A stretch of 64,000 bases of DNA from Heliocidaris erythrogramma (GCA_025617745.1 CM046853.1:55456643-55520642), one strand, 5' to 3'. Shown: positions 28,501 to 35,296, counted from the stretch's first letter. Program-made: numbers and translations. Notes: generated from the sequence alone by a model not told the origin.

Positions 28501-30699
28501 TGACCATGTCCTTTTTTTTGTAACGCTAGTTACCAAAATTAAACGATTCAAGAATCTCAATATGTTTGTCCTTTTTGTTGTCTCTTTTGATTTGATTAGA
28601 TGGTCTATGTCTACCCTACCCATGTTGGAAAAAGTAGCTTGTAGATCATAACAATTACAAAGATATGGGCACATTATCCTGTAAATGTACCCATTATTTG
28701 TAACGCGAGTTACCATGGAATTGCCCTTTTAAAAATAACTTTCACCATGATTCCATCTTTCTTACACACTTGTAATATTATACAAGGGACAACACATTTC
28801 AAAATTATATAAAGCAAAGTGCACAATGAAAAAAGTGAAGAAAGTGCAGACATAGAGGCCCTACACAAATCCTCATGACAAAAATCTGTATATTATGTTT
28901 ATATCAACACCAAAAGCATCAAGAAAATGGCAGGCCTACCACCATCAGATGATGACTGTTCATTGCAATCTTTGGGTGCATCCTTAGACCGACCAGTTTC
29001 AATATCCACTACCTGGTTGCTACTAGGAGATTGTGACTTTGGTTTGTGTGGGATGGGTGATTTCGCATTGGTTGGGACGGGTGAATTTGGCTTGGTGGGG
29101 ATAGGTGACCTCGGCTTGGTCGCAACAGGTGAAGTGCGGGGTGCCTTGCTTTGGTTCGATTTAACTTCTGCCTGTAGAAAGAAAATCAAGGATTATTAGT
29201 TATGTGACTATGTGACAGCTGGCAGAAATTCCATTTTTTAATGGAATATTTCAACAACACCACGAACAATTTTAAAATGGGGGAAAAAGAAGAAAATAAT
29301 GATAATCAAATCATGATAATCAAATCATACATTTCAAACAATGTAAATATGATGCAGAAGAGAGCCAACTGTTTCCAATGTATCATCATCATAATTTCCA
29401 TTTATCATTCGTTCTGCCAACACTATGGGGTCAGTCATTGAATTTTCTTATTGCCCTCTGGCATCCACATATTTTTTTGACAATCATTCCATCACGATGA
29501 GAGGGGATAAAATGGGGGGGGGGTGGAAGAAAGATCCATACCTCCTCATCTTGCCAAGCCAACGAGACAACATCTCCGTCCACCTTGAAGATGGATCCCT
29601 GTCTGAAGAAGTCCTTCAACCCGCCAAGGTATTTGATACCCTGCCGCATCCATGGTGACAGACCCATGAAGACACTCAAGAGTCGTTTATCAGTCACCTC
29701 TATGGGTCCATGCTGCTGTAACACCACCCCAAACATGCTGAAGAACAAATGGATTAAAGCTCATGAATCCTGGTAATGGAAATTTAAACTGGTTTACAGA
29801 TTTTGTACAATAACTGCCAAAATTCATTAACTACAACATGACTCATTCAACCCACTTTTACAAATAAGACTGCATTGCTCTTTTTGTTGCAAAATTACCA
29901 TTTTGTTTTCTGTACCAATTCAAGCAAATTTATTTCTATTGATCATCAAGAAAAGAACAAATTGAAGATTAAATTCTTATACCAAAGAAGTTCCTTAGAA
30001 AGTAACAAAATATGCTGTTCCTACAGGTTTTGTACATAAAATACAGACAATCTCCTAAAAAAATAGAAGACTGATGCAAGGTCACAAAACATAACAAGAC
30101 TGAGTAACTGAAGGTCCAAGTTTTTATAAAGAGTGCATTTGCCAAGGGACGTCACATGTTTTGCCTCTATTTCAAATAAAAATAAATAAACTCACCGATA
30201 TAAATCTTCCTTTTCAGATTTGTTGAGCTGTTTCTGGTCATCTATGGTTGTTGCTTTTGATGAAGGTGTGTGGGGACCTGGGCGGAATAGAGGGGGTGGG
30301 GCAGAAGGGGTGGAACCTTGGGGGACAAACCCACCTGAAGCCATGCATTGTGGAGAAGGAGGAGAAAAGGGACCCGGAGGTCTATAACCACCCTGACCAC
30401 CCCGTCTCGGGAGAGTTTCTTGTAGCATAACTTGGCCTTGATTATCTGTATGATGAGGGGCACGACTGGGAGACAAAGACTTTGATAGAAACACTGGCTG
30501 AGGTTGAGATGGCAGAAAGGAGGAGCGGCACACTGGCATCATCAAGGGAACTGTACTGACTGGCACAAAGTTGGGCTGAAGCAAGGGAGGAGGTCCAAGA
30601 AGACTGTGTTGCACAGTATGTATAGGTCCTGGTCTATTCATCAAGGGTCCAGGTCTACATTGTCCTGGATTGGTTTGGCCAGCATAATGCACAGGATAT
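1475..30699 (-). CDS. Large multi-exon RING-H2 protein, putative TTC3/DZIP3-like E3 ubiquitin ligase (18 exons joined)
   Basis: Exons read from the sequence, 5' to 3' on the minus strand: 30196-30699, 29542-29737, 28940-29171, 26921-27079, 24417-25603, 22385-22516, 21358-21497, 19026-19206, 18387-18487, 16291-16468, 14811-14992, 12846-12918, 11981-12266, 7813-8046, 6563-7179, 5961-6154, 5117-5249, 1475-1573. All have GT/AG borders and codon phase is kept at all 17 junctions. About 1,609 residues are seen: Pro-rich start (1-168), HGP module (about 168-233), SP/TP-rich part (234-311), acidic Ser-rich block (364-760), coiled coils (about 760-1003), disordered segments (1004-1467), conserved helices (1468-1576) and a half RING-H2 (1577-1609). 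Known for RING E3s: the RING recruits ubiquitin-charged E2. Inferred: TTC3/DZIP3 family, from the coiled coil followed by a C-terminal RING. No TPR repeats are seen. The start codon and the last RING ligands were not located. Confidence 0.72.
1624..3640. mobile_element. TIR-ended element filled with about 11 tandem 150-bp units
   Basis: Ends are inverted (TGTATCCCCCGG at 1661, and its complement in TGCCGGGGGATACA at about 3624-3637). Between them a unit of about 150 bp repeats roughly 11 times. Each unit carries TGACCTTTGACCC, then a CCTATAAA(A/G)G-type stretch, a GCAGCATCACC stretch and a CAAAATTTGAA stretch. The last unit is followed by a (GGC)n tract at about 3565-3590. There is no open reading frame. 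A shorter copy lies at 17271-18203. Probably a non-autonomous DNA element or a Helitron-like element with central tandem repeats; class not determined. Confidence 0.75.
3719..3864. mobile_element. Palindromic GGGCCC MITE, copy 1
   Basis: Inverted ends GGGCCCTCTTGCATAAAAAG and its near complement (CTTTTTAAGAAGAGGGCCC). The interior is palindromic, with AACCAATCAGGATC near the centre. Same family as 27609-27749, and similar in plan to 59756-59903 and 62706-62878. Confidence 0.75.
4440..4870 (+). pseudogene. 3' end of a CR1/L2-like LINE (reverse transcriptase C-terminus)
   Basis: From about 4560 to the stop at 4779-4781 the plus strand reads ARSLRSSTSSSLVIPK, then SWGERSFAHACPKLWNSLPE, DIKKC and SFKNHVKTF. 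This is the typical C-terminus of CR1/L2/Jockey-type reverse transcriptases (A-PKLWNSLP). It is followed by GGCGCTATATAA and a (TTA)n tail at about 4850-4872, as in these LINE tails. Upstream frames are broken, so this is a 5'-truncated dead copy in the last seen intron of the E3-like gene. Confidence 0.8.
5117..5249 (-). CDS. E3-like gene, exon 17: HNGSLSG motif segment
   Basis: Encodes ELTDAILQVRLDHNGSLSG, then a helix and a KKKKRK basic run leading straight to the RING exon. The pattern of a helix, an (H)NGSLSG turn and another helix just before a C-terminal RING is the main reason I favour the TTC3/DZIP3 family. This is recalled family knowledge and was not checked. Acceptor TTTCTCAG; the donor GTTGGT is acceptable. 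Confidence 0.78.
5961..6154 (-). CDS. E3-like gene, exon 16: conserved helical segment before the RING
   Basis: Encodes about 65 residues: a helix (LNLVEQQTQLIKEYHHLA), a Lys-rich loop, and a second helix (LDKLVSYLSKQFKQMRR). This and the next exon look folded, and similar helices precede the RING in several large E3 ligases. Acceptor CATCTTCTAG, donor GTTAGT. Confidence 0.8.
6563..7179 (-). CDS. E3-like gene, exon 15: long Ser/Gly-rich region
   Basis: Encodes about 205 residues, Ser-, Gly- and Pro-rich (RTSSISNSRSASPQFDSQ, SLGGGGGASG), with an early helix carrying a GGIDAMEVRTRLKAAE motif. Mostly disordered in appearance. The tail holds a basic patch (PPRFRARQLRMPYHRG). Acceptor TTTCTATTCAG, donor GTAGGC. 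Confidence 0.82.
7813..8046 (-). CDS. E3-like gene, exon 14: Met/Pro-rich linker with APMAG repeats
   Basis: Encodes about 78 residues. The first half is Gln/Met-rich. The second half has imperfect repeats of MAPMAG, then GIGRGRP. The acceptor has a poor pyrimidine tract, but the site ending AAAG at 8047 is the only nearby one that keeps phase with exon 13. Donor GTAAGT is strong. Confidence 0.7.
8148..11751. mobile_element. Tc1-like TIR element carrying a nested tandem-repeat element
   Basis: Ends are CAGCCCTGGAAAAAATTAT at 8148 and its complement ending at 11751, about 31 bp with one mismatch, each flanked by TA. This fits Tc1/mariner ends. Removing the nested element at 8818-10693 leaves about 1.7 kb, a normal Tc1-like length, but I find no intact transposase. 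It lies in the intron between exons 13 and 14 of the E3-like gene. Confidence 0.72.
8818..10693. mobile_element. Element of tandem 325-bp units with inverted GCTCACCTGA ends
   Basis: Begins AACAAGAGCCCCAGGGGGCA with GCTCACCTGA at 8842 and ends with TCAGGTGAGC at 10678. About 4.5 units of 315-331 bp lie inside, recognisable by GAGGTATCTCCATACACAAT at 9416, 9747, 10062 and 10384. A (GACGACG)n-type tract at about 10617-10640 precedes the right end. The unit runs open over long stretches in one frame, but frames slip between units. It is inserted within the Tc1-like element at 8148-11751. Confidence 0.75.
11981..12266 (-). CDS. E3-like gene, exon 13: basic/helical segment
   Basis: Encodes about 95 residues. 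A basic stretch (KVQRRLPRKTPKAFLAANF) is followed by a Gly-rich linker and an acidic helix (VHDWLDTMDTDNTGQNQ). Acceptor AATCCTCAG, donor GTATGT. The last base starts a Val codon finished by the next exon. Confidence 0.75.
12846..12918 (-). CDS. E3-like gene, exon 12: short Pro/Ala-rich linker
   Basis: A 73-nt exon, too short for routine ORF calling. It was found because GTTKAPPGLAGATAQAPPGL reads open between a good acceptor (TTTCAAACAG) and donor (GTAGGA) and joins both neighbours in phase. It carries an APPGL direct repeat. Confidence 0.7.
13321..13734. mobile_element. piggyBac-like MITE with TTAA ends, copy 1
   Basis: Begins TTAACCCTTTC and ends GAAAGGGTTAA, so the TTAA target and short CCCTTT inverted ends are both visible. 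414 bp and AT-rich, with no ORF. TTAA targets are typical of piggyBac-type elements. Confidence 0.65.
14537..14693. mobile_element. Pogo/Tigger-like MITE
   Basis: 157 bp with ends CAGTGGAAGCTCGTTATAAC and, on the other strand, CAGTGGAACCTCATTA, each flanked by TA. These ends match the general Tigger/pogo form. Similar one-ended fragments begin at about 19265 (CAGTCAAACCTGCTTTAGCG) and 34973 (CAGTCAACCTCGCC). Confidence 0.65.
14811..14992 (-). CDS. E3-like gene, exon 11: Pro/Gly-rich linker
   Basis: Encodes about 60 residues rich in Pro, Ala, Gly and Ser (PPQTLPDSSLPVIPPGEV). Probably disordered. Acceptor CTCCCTGCAG, donor GTTGGT, phase 0 in and 2 out. Confidence 0.72.
15072..15304. mobile_element. 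piggyBac-like MITE with TTAA ends, copy 2
   Basis: Begins TTAACCCCTTTTGTGCC and ends ACAGAAGGGGTTAA. About 233 bp, in the intron next to exon 11. Confidence 0.55.
16291..16468 (-). CDS. E3-like gene, exon 10: helical segment after the coiled coil
   Basis: Encodes about 59 residues with hydrophobic and aromatic residues at helical spacing (HRELLRMKWMDYQMYIKEKT, then YYSSLKALQED). Looks like a folded helical bundle rather than a disordered linker. Acceptor TATTCCTAG, donor GTATGC, phases consistent. Confidence 0.8.
17271..18203. mobile_element. Second, shorter copy of the 150-bp tandem-unit element
   Basis: Starts with the same CTAGAAATGT and TGTATCCCCCGGCACTGGCA text and ends with GCCGGGGGATACAATT, as at 1624-3640. 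About four tandem units lie inside, with exact TGACCTTTGACCC at 17535, 17821 and 17977 and a one-base variant at 17683. A GGCGGCGG tract again precedes the right end. It lies in the intron between exons 9 and 10 of the E3-like gene. Confidence 0.75.
18387..18487 (-). CDS. E3-like gene, exon 9: helical segment
   Basis: A 101-nt exon encoding about 34 residues (VLELQYQYAMQSLNKALQES, then QYIFRMYGNTLL). Acceptor GTCTAG, donor GTAAGG. It ends in phase 2 and joins exon 10 through a split Ser codon. That junction decided against another splice-bordered block at 18275-18328. Confidence 0.75.
18604..19008 (-). repeat. Dispersed 400-bp repeat, inverted copy beside exon 8
   Basis: Read on the minus strand it matches 20765-21150. 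Shared text includes GTTCTGGTCATGCGATTACA, GGTTTTGGAATCA and CAGGGGACATTTCT. It ends about 20 bp from exon 8. Confidence 0.7.
19026..19206 (-). CDS. E3-like gene, exon 8: coiled coil part 3 with a Ser-rich break
   Basis: Encodes about 60 residues: a helix (LTKELEKTTRQLLDLERSQA), a Ser/Arg-rich break, then a second helix (IVEENKLLKMRSRSAEQK). Acceptor ATATTGACAG, donor GTAGTA. Related repeat copies in opposite orientations lie on both sides of it in the introns (18604-19008 and 19320-19540). Confidence 0.75.
19320..19540 (+). repeat. Dispersed 400-bp repeat, partial copy on the other side of exon 8
   Basis: Shares CAAACATTTCAG, CAGGGGACATTTCTACTATG and GAGAAAGCTCACA with 20940-21120, and lies opposite in orientation to 18604-19008. 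Its right part overlaps the start of the TTAA element at 19521. Confidence 0.65.
19521..20226. mobile_element. piggyBac-like element with TTAA ends, copy 3
   Basis: About 706 bp, beginning TTAACCCTAAGAAG and ending CTTTTAGGGTTAA. A poly-C run sits near the right end (20195-20210). No intact ORF. Confidence 0.6.
20339..20546. mobile_element. Short TIR element with GGGCTGCCAA-type ends
   Basis: Starts CAGAGCTGCCAACATTG and ends GACTTGGCAGCCCTG, an inverted match of about 12 bp. The interior repeats AATCAGGGAG-type text three times. No TSD could be settled. Confidence 0.5.
20765..21150 (+). repeat. Dispersed 400-bp repeat, third copy
   Basis: Longest plus-oriented copy, in the intron between exons 7 and 8. 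It is an inverted match to 18604-19008 along nearly its whole length. Confidence 0.68.
21358..21497 (-). CDS. E3-like gene, exon 7: coiled coil part 2
   Basis: A 140-nt exon encoding a Lys/Glu-rich helix (ELHKTNIELKDSESRLNAAK, then KISRAEKEN). The acceptor TTTTTTAG is clear. I chose the donor AA|GTATGA because it alone restores phase with the next exon. A second possible donor lies 14 nt further on and would shift the frame. Confidence 0.7.
21733..22129. mobile_element. Full-length foldback element bounded by TGACGTCA
   Basis: About 397 bp. Both halves are inverted copies of each other over about 190 bp, most cleanly around the centre (AGCCCCATTGAAGTCAGTGT and its complement, 21893-21972). 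The outer ends are ATAGAGT(G/A)CC with a full palindromic TGACGTCA at 21749 and 22105. Lies in the intron between exons 6 and 7. Confidence 0.78.
22385..22516 (-). CDS. E3-like gene, exon 6: coiled coil part 1
   Basis: A 44-codon exon in phase 0 at both ends. It encodes a charged heptad-like helix (HLADDVEHLYDKLDIRKKD, then KRKLDQTLKDL). A pyrimidine-rich acceptor region (TTTTCTCTTTCTCTGCAAAG) precedes it and the donor is GTAATT. It begins the coiled-coil block running through the next four exons. Confidence 0.78.
23085..24080. mobile_element. Second copy of the 325-bp tandem-unit element
   Basis: Same start (AACAAGAGCCCCAGGGGGCA) and same end (AGCTCACTCGAG then TCAGGTGAGCT) as 8818-10693, same orientation, but only about two and a half units. 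The units share the CACAGGGCCCCTATAGGGCC palindrome. A (GACGACG)n tract at about 23996-24026 precedes the right end. It lies in the intron between exons 5 and 6. Confidence 0.75.
24417..25603 (-). CDS. E3-like gene, exon 5: long acidic Ser-rich region with an internal duplication
   Basis: The largest exon, 1,187 nt, about 395 residues, open throughout. It starts with two near-identical blocks of about 31 residues, each EIQKK(L/F)VFTSTP followed by EEEKKTS(S/P)PK, an obvious internal duplication. The rest is strongly acidic and Ser-rich (many SD, SE and EEGEVIEG-type stretches), consistent with a disordered region carrying CK2-type sites. It ends in a positively charged patch and the start of a helix (EQLTSDLAKE) that leads into the coiled coil. 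Acceptor AAATGCAG, donor GTAGGC. Confidence 0.85.
26921..27079 (-). CDS. E3-like gene, exon 4: Trp/Tyr-rich acidic segment
   Basis: Encodes about 53 residues with a striking run of aromatic residues in an acidic setting (EYWEGEDQGWWLLDPLLG, then EEEKWKQI and GGGYYEDFKKLEE). Four Trp and three Tyr in so short a disordered-looking stretch suggest a peptide that docks onto a partner protein (inference). Acceptor TTTCTGTAG, donor GTACAA. It joins the next exon through a split Asp codon. Confidence 0.75.
27436..27906. repeat. Inverted repeat arms enclosing a nested MITE
   Basis: About 45-bp inverted arms (AATTTCAACATATGGGTAAA at about 27440 and its complement at about 27883). A GGGCCC MITE is nested between them at 27609-27749. 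Confidence 0.6.
27609..27749. mobile_element. Palindromic GGGCCC MITE, copy 2
   Basis: Starts GGGCCCTCTTGCATAAAGAG and ends ACTCTTTTATGGATGAGGGC. Similar in sequence and size to 3719-3864, with a central CCTGATTGGTTGA stretch. Confidence 0.7.
27806..28726. mobile_element. Element with GGGCAATTCCATGG ends and four GTAACGCGAGTTAC palindromes
   Basis: GGGCAATTCCATGG at 27806 and its complement ending at 28726. A GTAAC-GCGA-GTTAC palindrome or close variant occurs at 28165, 28331, 28520 and 28700, spaced about 165-190 bp. The left border overlaps the inverted arms at 27436-27906, so the true limits are uncertain. Confidence 0.5.
28940..29171 (-). CDS. E3-like gene, exon 3: SP/TP-rich linker with KP repeats
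   Basis: Encodes about 77 residues. The core is a short imperfect repeat of the type SPIPTKPNSPVPTNAK, repeated about four times with spacing of 8 to 9 residues. It offers several PxxP/K and S/T-P sites, so it could bind SH3-type domains or be phosphorylated by proline-directed kinases (inference). The tail is polar and acidic. Acceptor TTTCTACAG, donor GTAGGC, phase 0 in and phase 1 out. Confidence 0.78.
29542..29737 (-). CDS. E3-like gene, exon 2: compact globular module with HGP motif
   Basis: About 65 residues, the most globular-looking part of the N-terminal half. Visible features are LQQHGPIEVTDK, then MGLSPWMRQGIKYLGGLKDF and IFKVDGDVV. The pattern (HGP, polar helix, a hydrophobic helix with a GG turn, then a short strand pair) resembles small winged-helix-like modules. 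I believe related modules occur in TTC3/DZIP3-type proteins, but that is from memory and unverified. Donor GTATGG after GAG, acceptor TTCTTCAG. Phases match both neighbours. Confidence 0.78.
30196..30699 (-). CDS. E3-like gene, exon 1 of the joined set: proline-rich N-terminal region
   Basis: Acceptor CAG just above 30699 and donor GTGAGT below 30196. Encodes about 168 residues rich in Pro, Gly, Ser and Gln with almost no hydrophobic core, so probably disordered. It ends in an acidic helix-like tail (KSEKEDLYR). The exon ends in phase 2 and joins the next exon to give an Arg codon. Its first base is the third base of a codon, so an upstream coding exon ending in phase 2 is needed unless translation begins at an internal Met of this exon. 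I could not settle which. Confidence 0.72.
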
Positions 30700-31295
30700 C
30701 TGGAATGTTCACAGGATCCCAAGAAAAAGAAAGAAGAATAAATATGCCCTTATCACACTTTCTTAGTGAACGTGATAGTGAGCTGGTCAGAACATTTATT
30801 TGCTAGTCAAGGACATTTTTTTTGCTAGTCAAGGCAATTTTTTCAGATAGAATGCCAAATTGCATAAAAGTTTTTACTATCCACTTATATTTCTTTAAAA
30901 ATATTCATCAAAGACCTTCCAATTTCCTTTCAATATTGCATCAATTATAATGAAACATCGAAGAAGCTAAAGTAGTACACATTTTATGAGAAAGTTCAAA
31001 TTCATGGTGAAACAGATGACCTGCACATGATTTAGTTCTGAGTCTTTGTTGAGCCTACTGAAACATCTACTTTACACTTGTCATCAAACATATCAGACAT
31101 TATCTACAGCCTTCAACATTCTAGCAAAGTTACAAGTAATGATCTCTATCTTTCAGTTTATTAGTGAACTTTAGTTTAAATGGCACTGATTATCATGTCA
31201 AAGAAGAAAGCTTAAGAGGAGAAATTTGAGCAATCATAAAATTATCCCAATTACCTACTCATTAAAAATGCTATTTATAGGTCTCAAGACGTTAC

Positions 31296-31429
31296 CCTTG
31301 GTTCTGCCTTGGTGGGCCTCCTGCAGGATACATATTTTGTGAGCTGTAGTCCAGCAGGTAGTGGTATGCTTCCTGGCTTGCCTTTGGTCACTTCAAAGTT
31401 CAATACCAGACAACCCTCGTTGAAGGCCA
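31296..31429 (-). other. Possible 5' exon of the E3-like gene
   Basis: Open in one frame for 44 codons between acceptor GTCTGCAG and donor GTAACG, reading FNEGCLVLNFEVTKGKPG and PLPAGLQLTKYV, which looks like protein. It joins the next upstream block in phase. It ends in phase 0 while exon 30196-30699 needs phase 2, so either a small exon is missing between them or this is untranslated. No family recognised. Confidence 0.4.
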
Positions 31430-32799
31430 CTGCAGACAAGTCAAGTTGTTAAGCTTGCTGCTATGAAAGGATAAAATAAGATACAACAATATTCCAAATT
31501 TTCCCACAACAGATCCTTAAAATGACAATCGATTTCAGGAAGATATCTAAGATGACAGAATAAAATGATTTGCACTTAGGTTTATGAACACTGTGTCCTT
31601 GACCTAATTACAAGAATCCTTTATAGAGATTAAAATGGTTTACATGTAGGTCTAGAACTAGATTTTCAGCTTTAAATTACATGTAGAATCTAGATCCAAG
31701 AAAGTCAGATCTAGATCCATGATAGCATTATGTCTTTTAATTGGGCTAAAAATGTTAAGGTTGGCTGTGGATTTTGATCTAAATGTCAGATCTAACTGAA
31801 AAAAGGGTGAAAATTTCATTTTGCTTTTAAAATCAATCTTAAAGCATAAAATTGCTCTAGATCTAATTCCGTATGGAAATTCAGTGTAATAACTAATGCA
31901 CTCATGGAACCATCACTATGTGGGGATGTGTCAATTTAGCCATTGGTCGCGACCTCTAATTTGAAGAGGTGAAATTTTAGAATAGAAATGCTGATTTAAT
32001 GCCAATTAAATTCTTCAATAGGATCTTTATCACCTTCATCAAGTAAAATTTCAGGCTGTTTTGGGCCGCTTCTTCATAGCACACACATGTGGAGTGCGAG
32101 GTTATAGTACAATAGAAATGTTGCATCATGTGGGCGGATCTGGGCTAACTCGGCACTAGGGCGAACTCGGCCTTGGTGGAAAATCACGAGCCCAGAAAGT
32201 TGAATTGATCGCAAATACTTGTGGTGAATTTCGCATTAATTATACATTTCAAATCACTTAAATTCAAGTGTAAGGCTAAAAAACGGTCTGGTGCGTTGTG
32301 GAGACTTCAACACTTGAAACATAGTTACGGTGCAGTGCCGAGTTAGCCCGACCCCCATCATCTGGAGTGTATTCAGTGTAACTCATGTGCAGTTTTGGTA
32401 AGCCCTCAAAAATGATCGTCAAATCATGAAGCTACAAATTGTAGCTCCATGTTCAAATCAAGGAGTTCTGTGATAACTCCTTGGAGTTGGACTTGTTCAT
32501 ATTTCTTGGATTTATGTTGATAAATAGCAATATATCTAGGCCTATTACAATTTAGATTTTAGATCTACACTACTACAAAGGCAAAGATGCTGTGAAATTT
32601 CACTTAAAAAGTTAAAGTGGGATACTGTAATAAATAAACAAAATGAGAGGCAAACAAAATTAGAAAACGGGTTAGGGACATGAACTCCTCGACAATTAAT
32701 TTAATGATTGATTTTTATTGGCTATTAAATTATAGCCTCGTTATTGCCTCTAATAAAGTCTCAAGTTTCCCCTGCCTCTGGCTCCCTCTGGCTACTCAC

Positions 32800-32980
32800 C
32801 AAATTTCGAAAACAAATGAAATGAGATTTTTTTTAGTTCGTGATTCCACTTTAAACTGTGAATGTCATGACTGTTCTTGGCTGCGCTGGCAGGAGTCTTC
32901 GCTTCCGCCGGTTCTACAACAATGTCCTTCAGTCCAGAGTTCAGTGACAAAGGCGATAAACAACAATTCAACAATTACTT
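32800..32980 (-). other. Possible first exon of the E3-like gene
   Basis: An open frame of about 59 codons ends at a strong donor (GTGAGT) and joins 31296-31429 in phase (HDIHSLKWNHELKKISFHLF). There is no in-frame ATG, and a stop lies just upstream of 32980. It is therefore either an internal exon, a 5' leader, or begins at a non-AUG codon. The region above it (to about 33060) could hold the promoter, but I see no clear core elements. Confidence 0.3.
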
Positions 32981-33244
32981 TGAAGAATTTCGGTCATCAT
33001 CGAATAATAACTTTCAAGTGTCCGAGCTAACTAACTAACAGTAACAAGTACGGTACACCGGTACTTGTGGCCGGGTGGCGTCTTTTTATTGCAAGGCTAG
33101 CTAGCTAGCTATCGCCAAAGGCAAAGCAAGCTCCCTGGTTTTACCCATCACGTGTGTGCATGTATGCTACTATGTGTGGTGTGTACTGTGTGCATGGATA
33201 TGTGGCAGATCCAAAATACGCAAAGTCAAGAAAAGTGCCTTGTG

Positions 33245-34010
33245 TGACTAGTGGCGTACGGCCGGGGGAGGGGGCAGCGGGCGGCCCTGGGCGGCACTTA
33301 AAGGGGGCGCAAAAAAAAAGCAAAAGAGGGAGAGAGAAGGGGAGAAAAGGAAGAATAGGTATGATCTAAAAAGTATTAGGATTATTTATATGCGTCCCCA
33401 ATGCGCAAAGTGAAGTACCGGTATACATGAAAAATAGAGAAGGTAGGTAGGCCTACTATAAATGAGAAAATCATGTCTGAAGCTCGGCCGTTTGGTCCCT
33501 CGCATATATGTTACTTCAGAATCAAGTAATGTCGCTCCCCTATATAGCATAAAGTTAAAGCGCTTTAAAAGGATTCAAAATCAGCACATAGAGATCCAGG
33601 ATCGCTATGCTTCAGCATCATTGCGCCCCCAATGAGATAAAGTGAATAAAAGAGCATTTGCGAAAGTTCAACATAAAAAACTAGTTTGCTTAAAGTTCCT
33701 CAAAAATATTGTTCTAGGGTTTTTGTTGATTTTGCGCCCCATTTGAGGAACTGATACAAAAACGTATATTAGTGTTAAACATTCGAAACTGCTTTTTTGA
33801 TGGTTCACAATGCAAAAAAAGAAATCATACTGCTCATGCAGTTGCGTTTTTCCCTCGCTTGTACAGTTATACGTAGATGTGATTCGACGGGGGCTTGCGA
33901 CAATAAAAACTGCCCCCTCCCTTGACTGCCATTTCAGGGAATAAATGCTCCTAAAGTACCCCATACTGAAGTGAAATTGCCCCTTCTCTATCTGTGTGCC
34001 ATAAGCATTC
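33245..34010. repeat. Dispersed repeat, copy 1
   Basis: Shares order and text with 39130-39690: a GGGCAGC-type start, GGGGCGCAAAA, a GAGAGAGAAGGGGA-type purine run, a GGTCCCTCGC stretch, then CAAGGGTTTTCGTT / TAGGGTTTTTGTTG. No coding potential. Confidence 0.55.
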
Positions 34011-35112
34011 ATGACAAAATTGATGTCGGTGTTTTTTTAGGCCGGCTATCTGCGGTTGCCATCATTCCAGCCCCCCCCCCCCCCAGTATTGGACCTAACA
34101 AAATAATTGAAACACGCATTTTCTAGAGAAAGATTAATGGGACGAACTTGAACCCTATACGATATTTTAGCAACACTAGTTGTTCGAATTGTGAAGCCCT
34201 TTTTTTTATTAAAAGCATAATATGCAATAATAATTGATTCTGAAGAATATTATTATGTGACAGATTGACCGAGCTTTAGAAAATTTTCGCATTTTAAACA
34301 TCTTAAAGACCATCATTTTGTCTATGATGACTTTCTCTTTTTTTGGGGGGGGGGGCAAGGGTGTCACCCCCACTTCTTCGTTAATGACCTGTAAGTAATG
34401 ATGAAGATAAGAAATTTCGAGTCTGATTGTAACAGCATACTTGCATGAAATTGAATATTGCACTAGCGATGATAATGAAATATATATTTTGAAACTCAAA
34501 TGAATTAACATTACAACTCCCCCCCCCCCCCCCAGGGTTGATATAAAATATCGTGAAGCTAATTAGTATGCAATTTAGACTCTATGAAAACAACAAGAAA
34601 CTTTCATGGTAAATGTATATTTTTAAGTTTTTATTCTTTCTTTATCTCCATAATTTGTGATCTCTCGTTTTCACCATATATCATTTCCTCCGATCTCGTC
34701 ACGCTTATTGAAAGCACCCCCCCCCCCCCCCCCCCTTCTCTCTCTTTTATCACTCCCCATCCCAAATACTGTCTACAGTCCTCGGTCGTTAAAAAAGTGC
34801 TCCACATTATTTTACCACATTACATTATCATGTTCAAAGCGCTGTGATTGGTTCAATTCGCATCACGCGACGTGCAAAATTGTTATAGTGTACGATTGTG
34901 CACTATAACTTGGATATTTGCACGGGGAATAAATACAGAACAACAGTTATAGATCTAGGGGTCTATTTACTACAGTCAACCTCGCCTAAGTCGTGACGGG
35001 ACTGAGTGAAATGCGTCGATTTTCATAGGCGATTTTCTACTTGTGCGGAAGTCGAAGAAAATCCGACTTACGCGTGTATGCTTTGTATAAAACGAGGACG
35101 CCGCAGTGCATG
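34011..35112. other. Intergenic DNA with poly-C tracts
   Basis: No gene seen. Poly-C or poly-G runs at about 34071-34085, 34345-34355, 34519-34534 and 34717-34735. A pogo-like end (CAGTCAACCTCGCC) starts at about 34973. Confidence 0.6.
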
Positions 35113-35124
35113 CAGGCTGTGGCC

Positions 35125-35296
35125 TAACTGGGCGTTGTGGCGTGCGCCTGTAATCCAGCTACCAGTGGAAGTTATAAACTGATTCAGCGGACCCAGGTTC
35201 GAGACTGAGTCATGTCTTTCGGATGGTCGGTCCCAGACGTAAATAATCATATCTGATTGATACACGTCTGTAAAAACCCAATTACACACACACACA
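35125..35296 (+). mobile_element. SINE with 7SL/Alu-like head, 12-bp target duplication
   Basis: 172 bp flanked by perfect direct repeats CAGGCTGTGGCC (35113-35124 and 35297-35308). The head reads GGGCGTTGTGGCGTGCGCCT and then GTAATCCAGCTACC, very close to the 5' Alu domain of 7SL RNA. A B-box-like GGTTCGAGACT lies at 35196. The tail ends in (CA)n. The 12-bp duplication and the internal pol III promoter form mark a true retroposed SINE. Confidence 0.8.
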
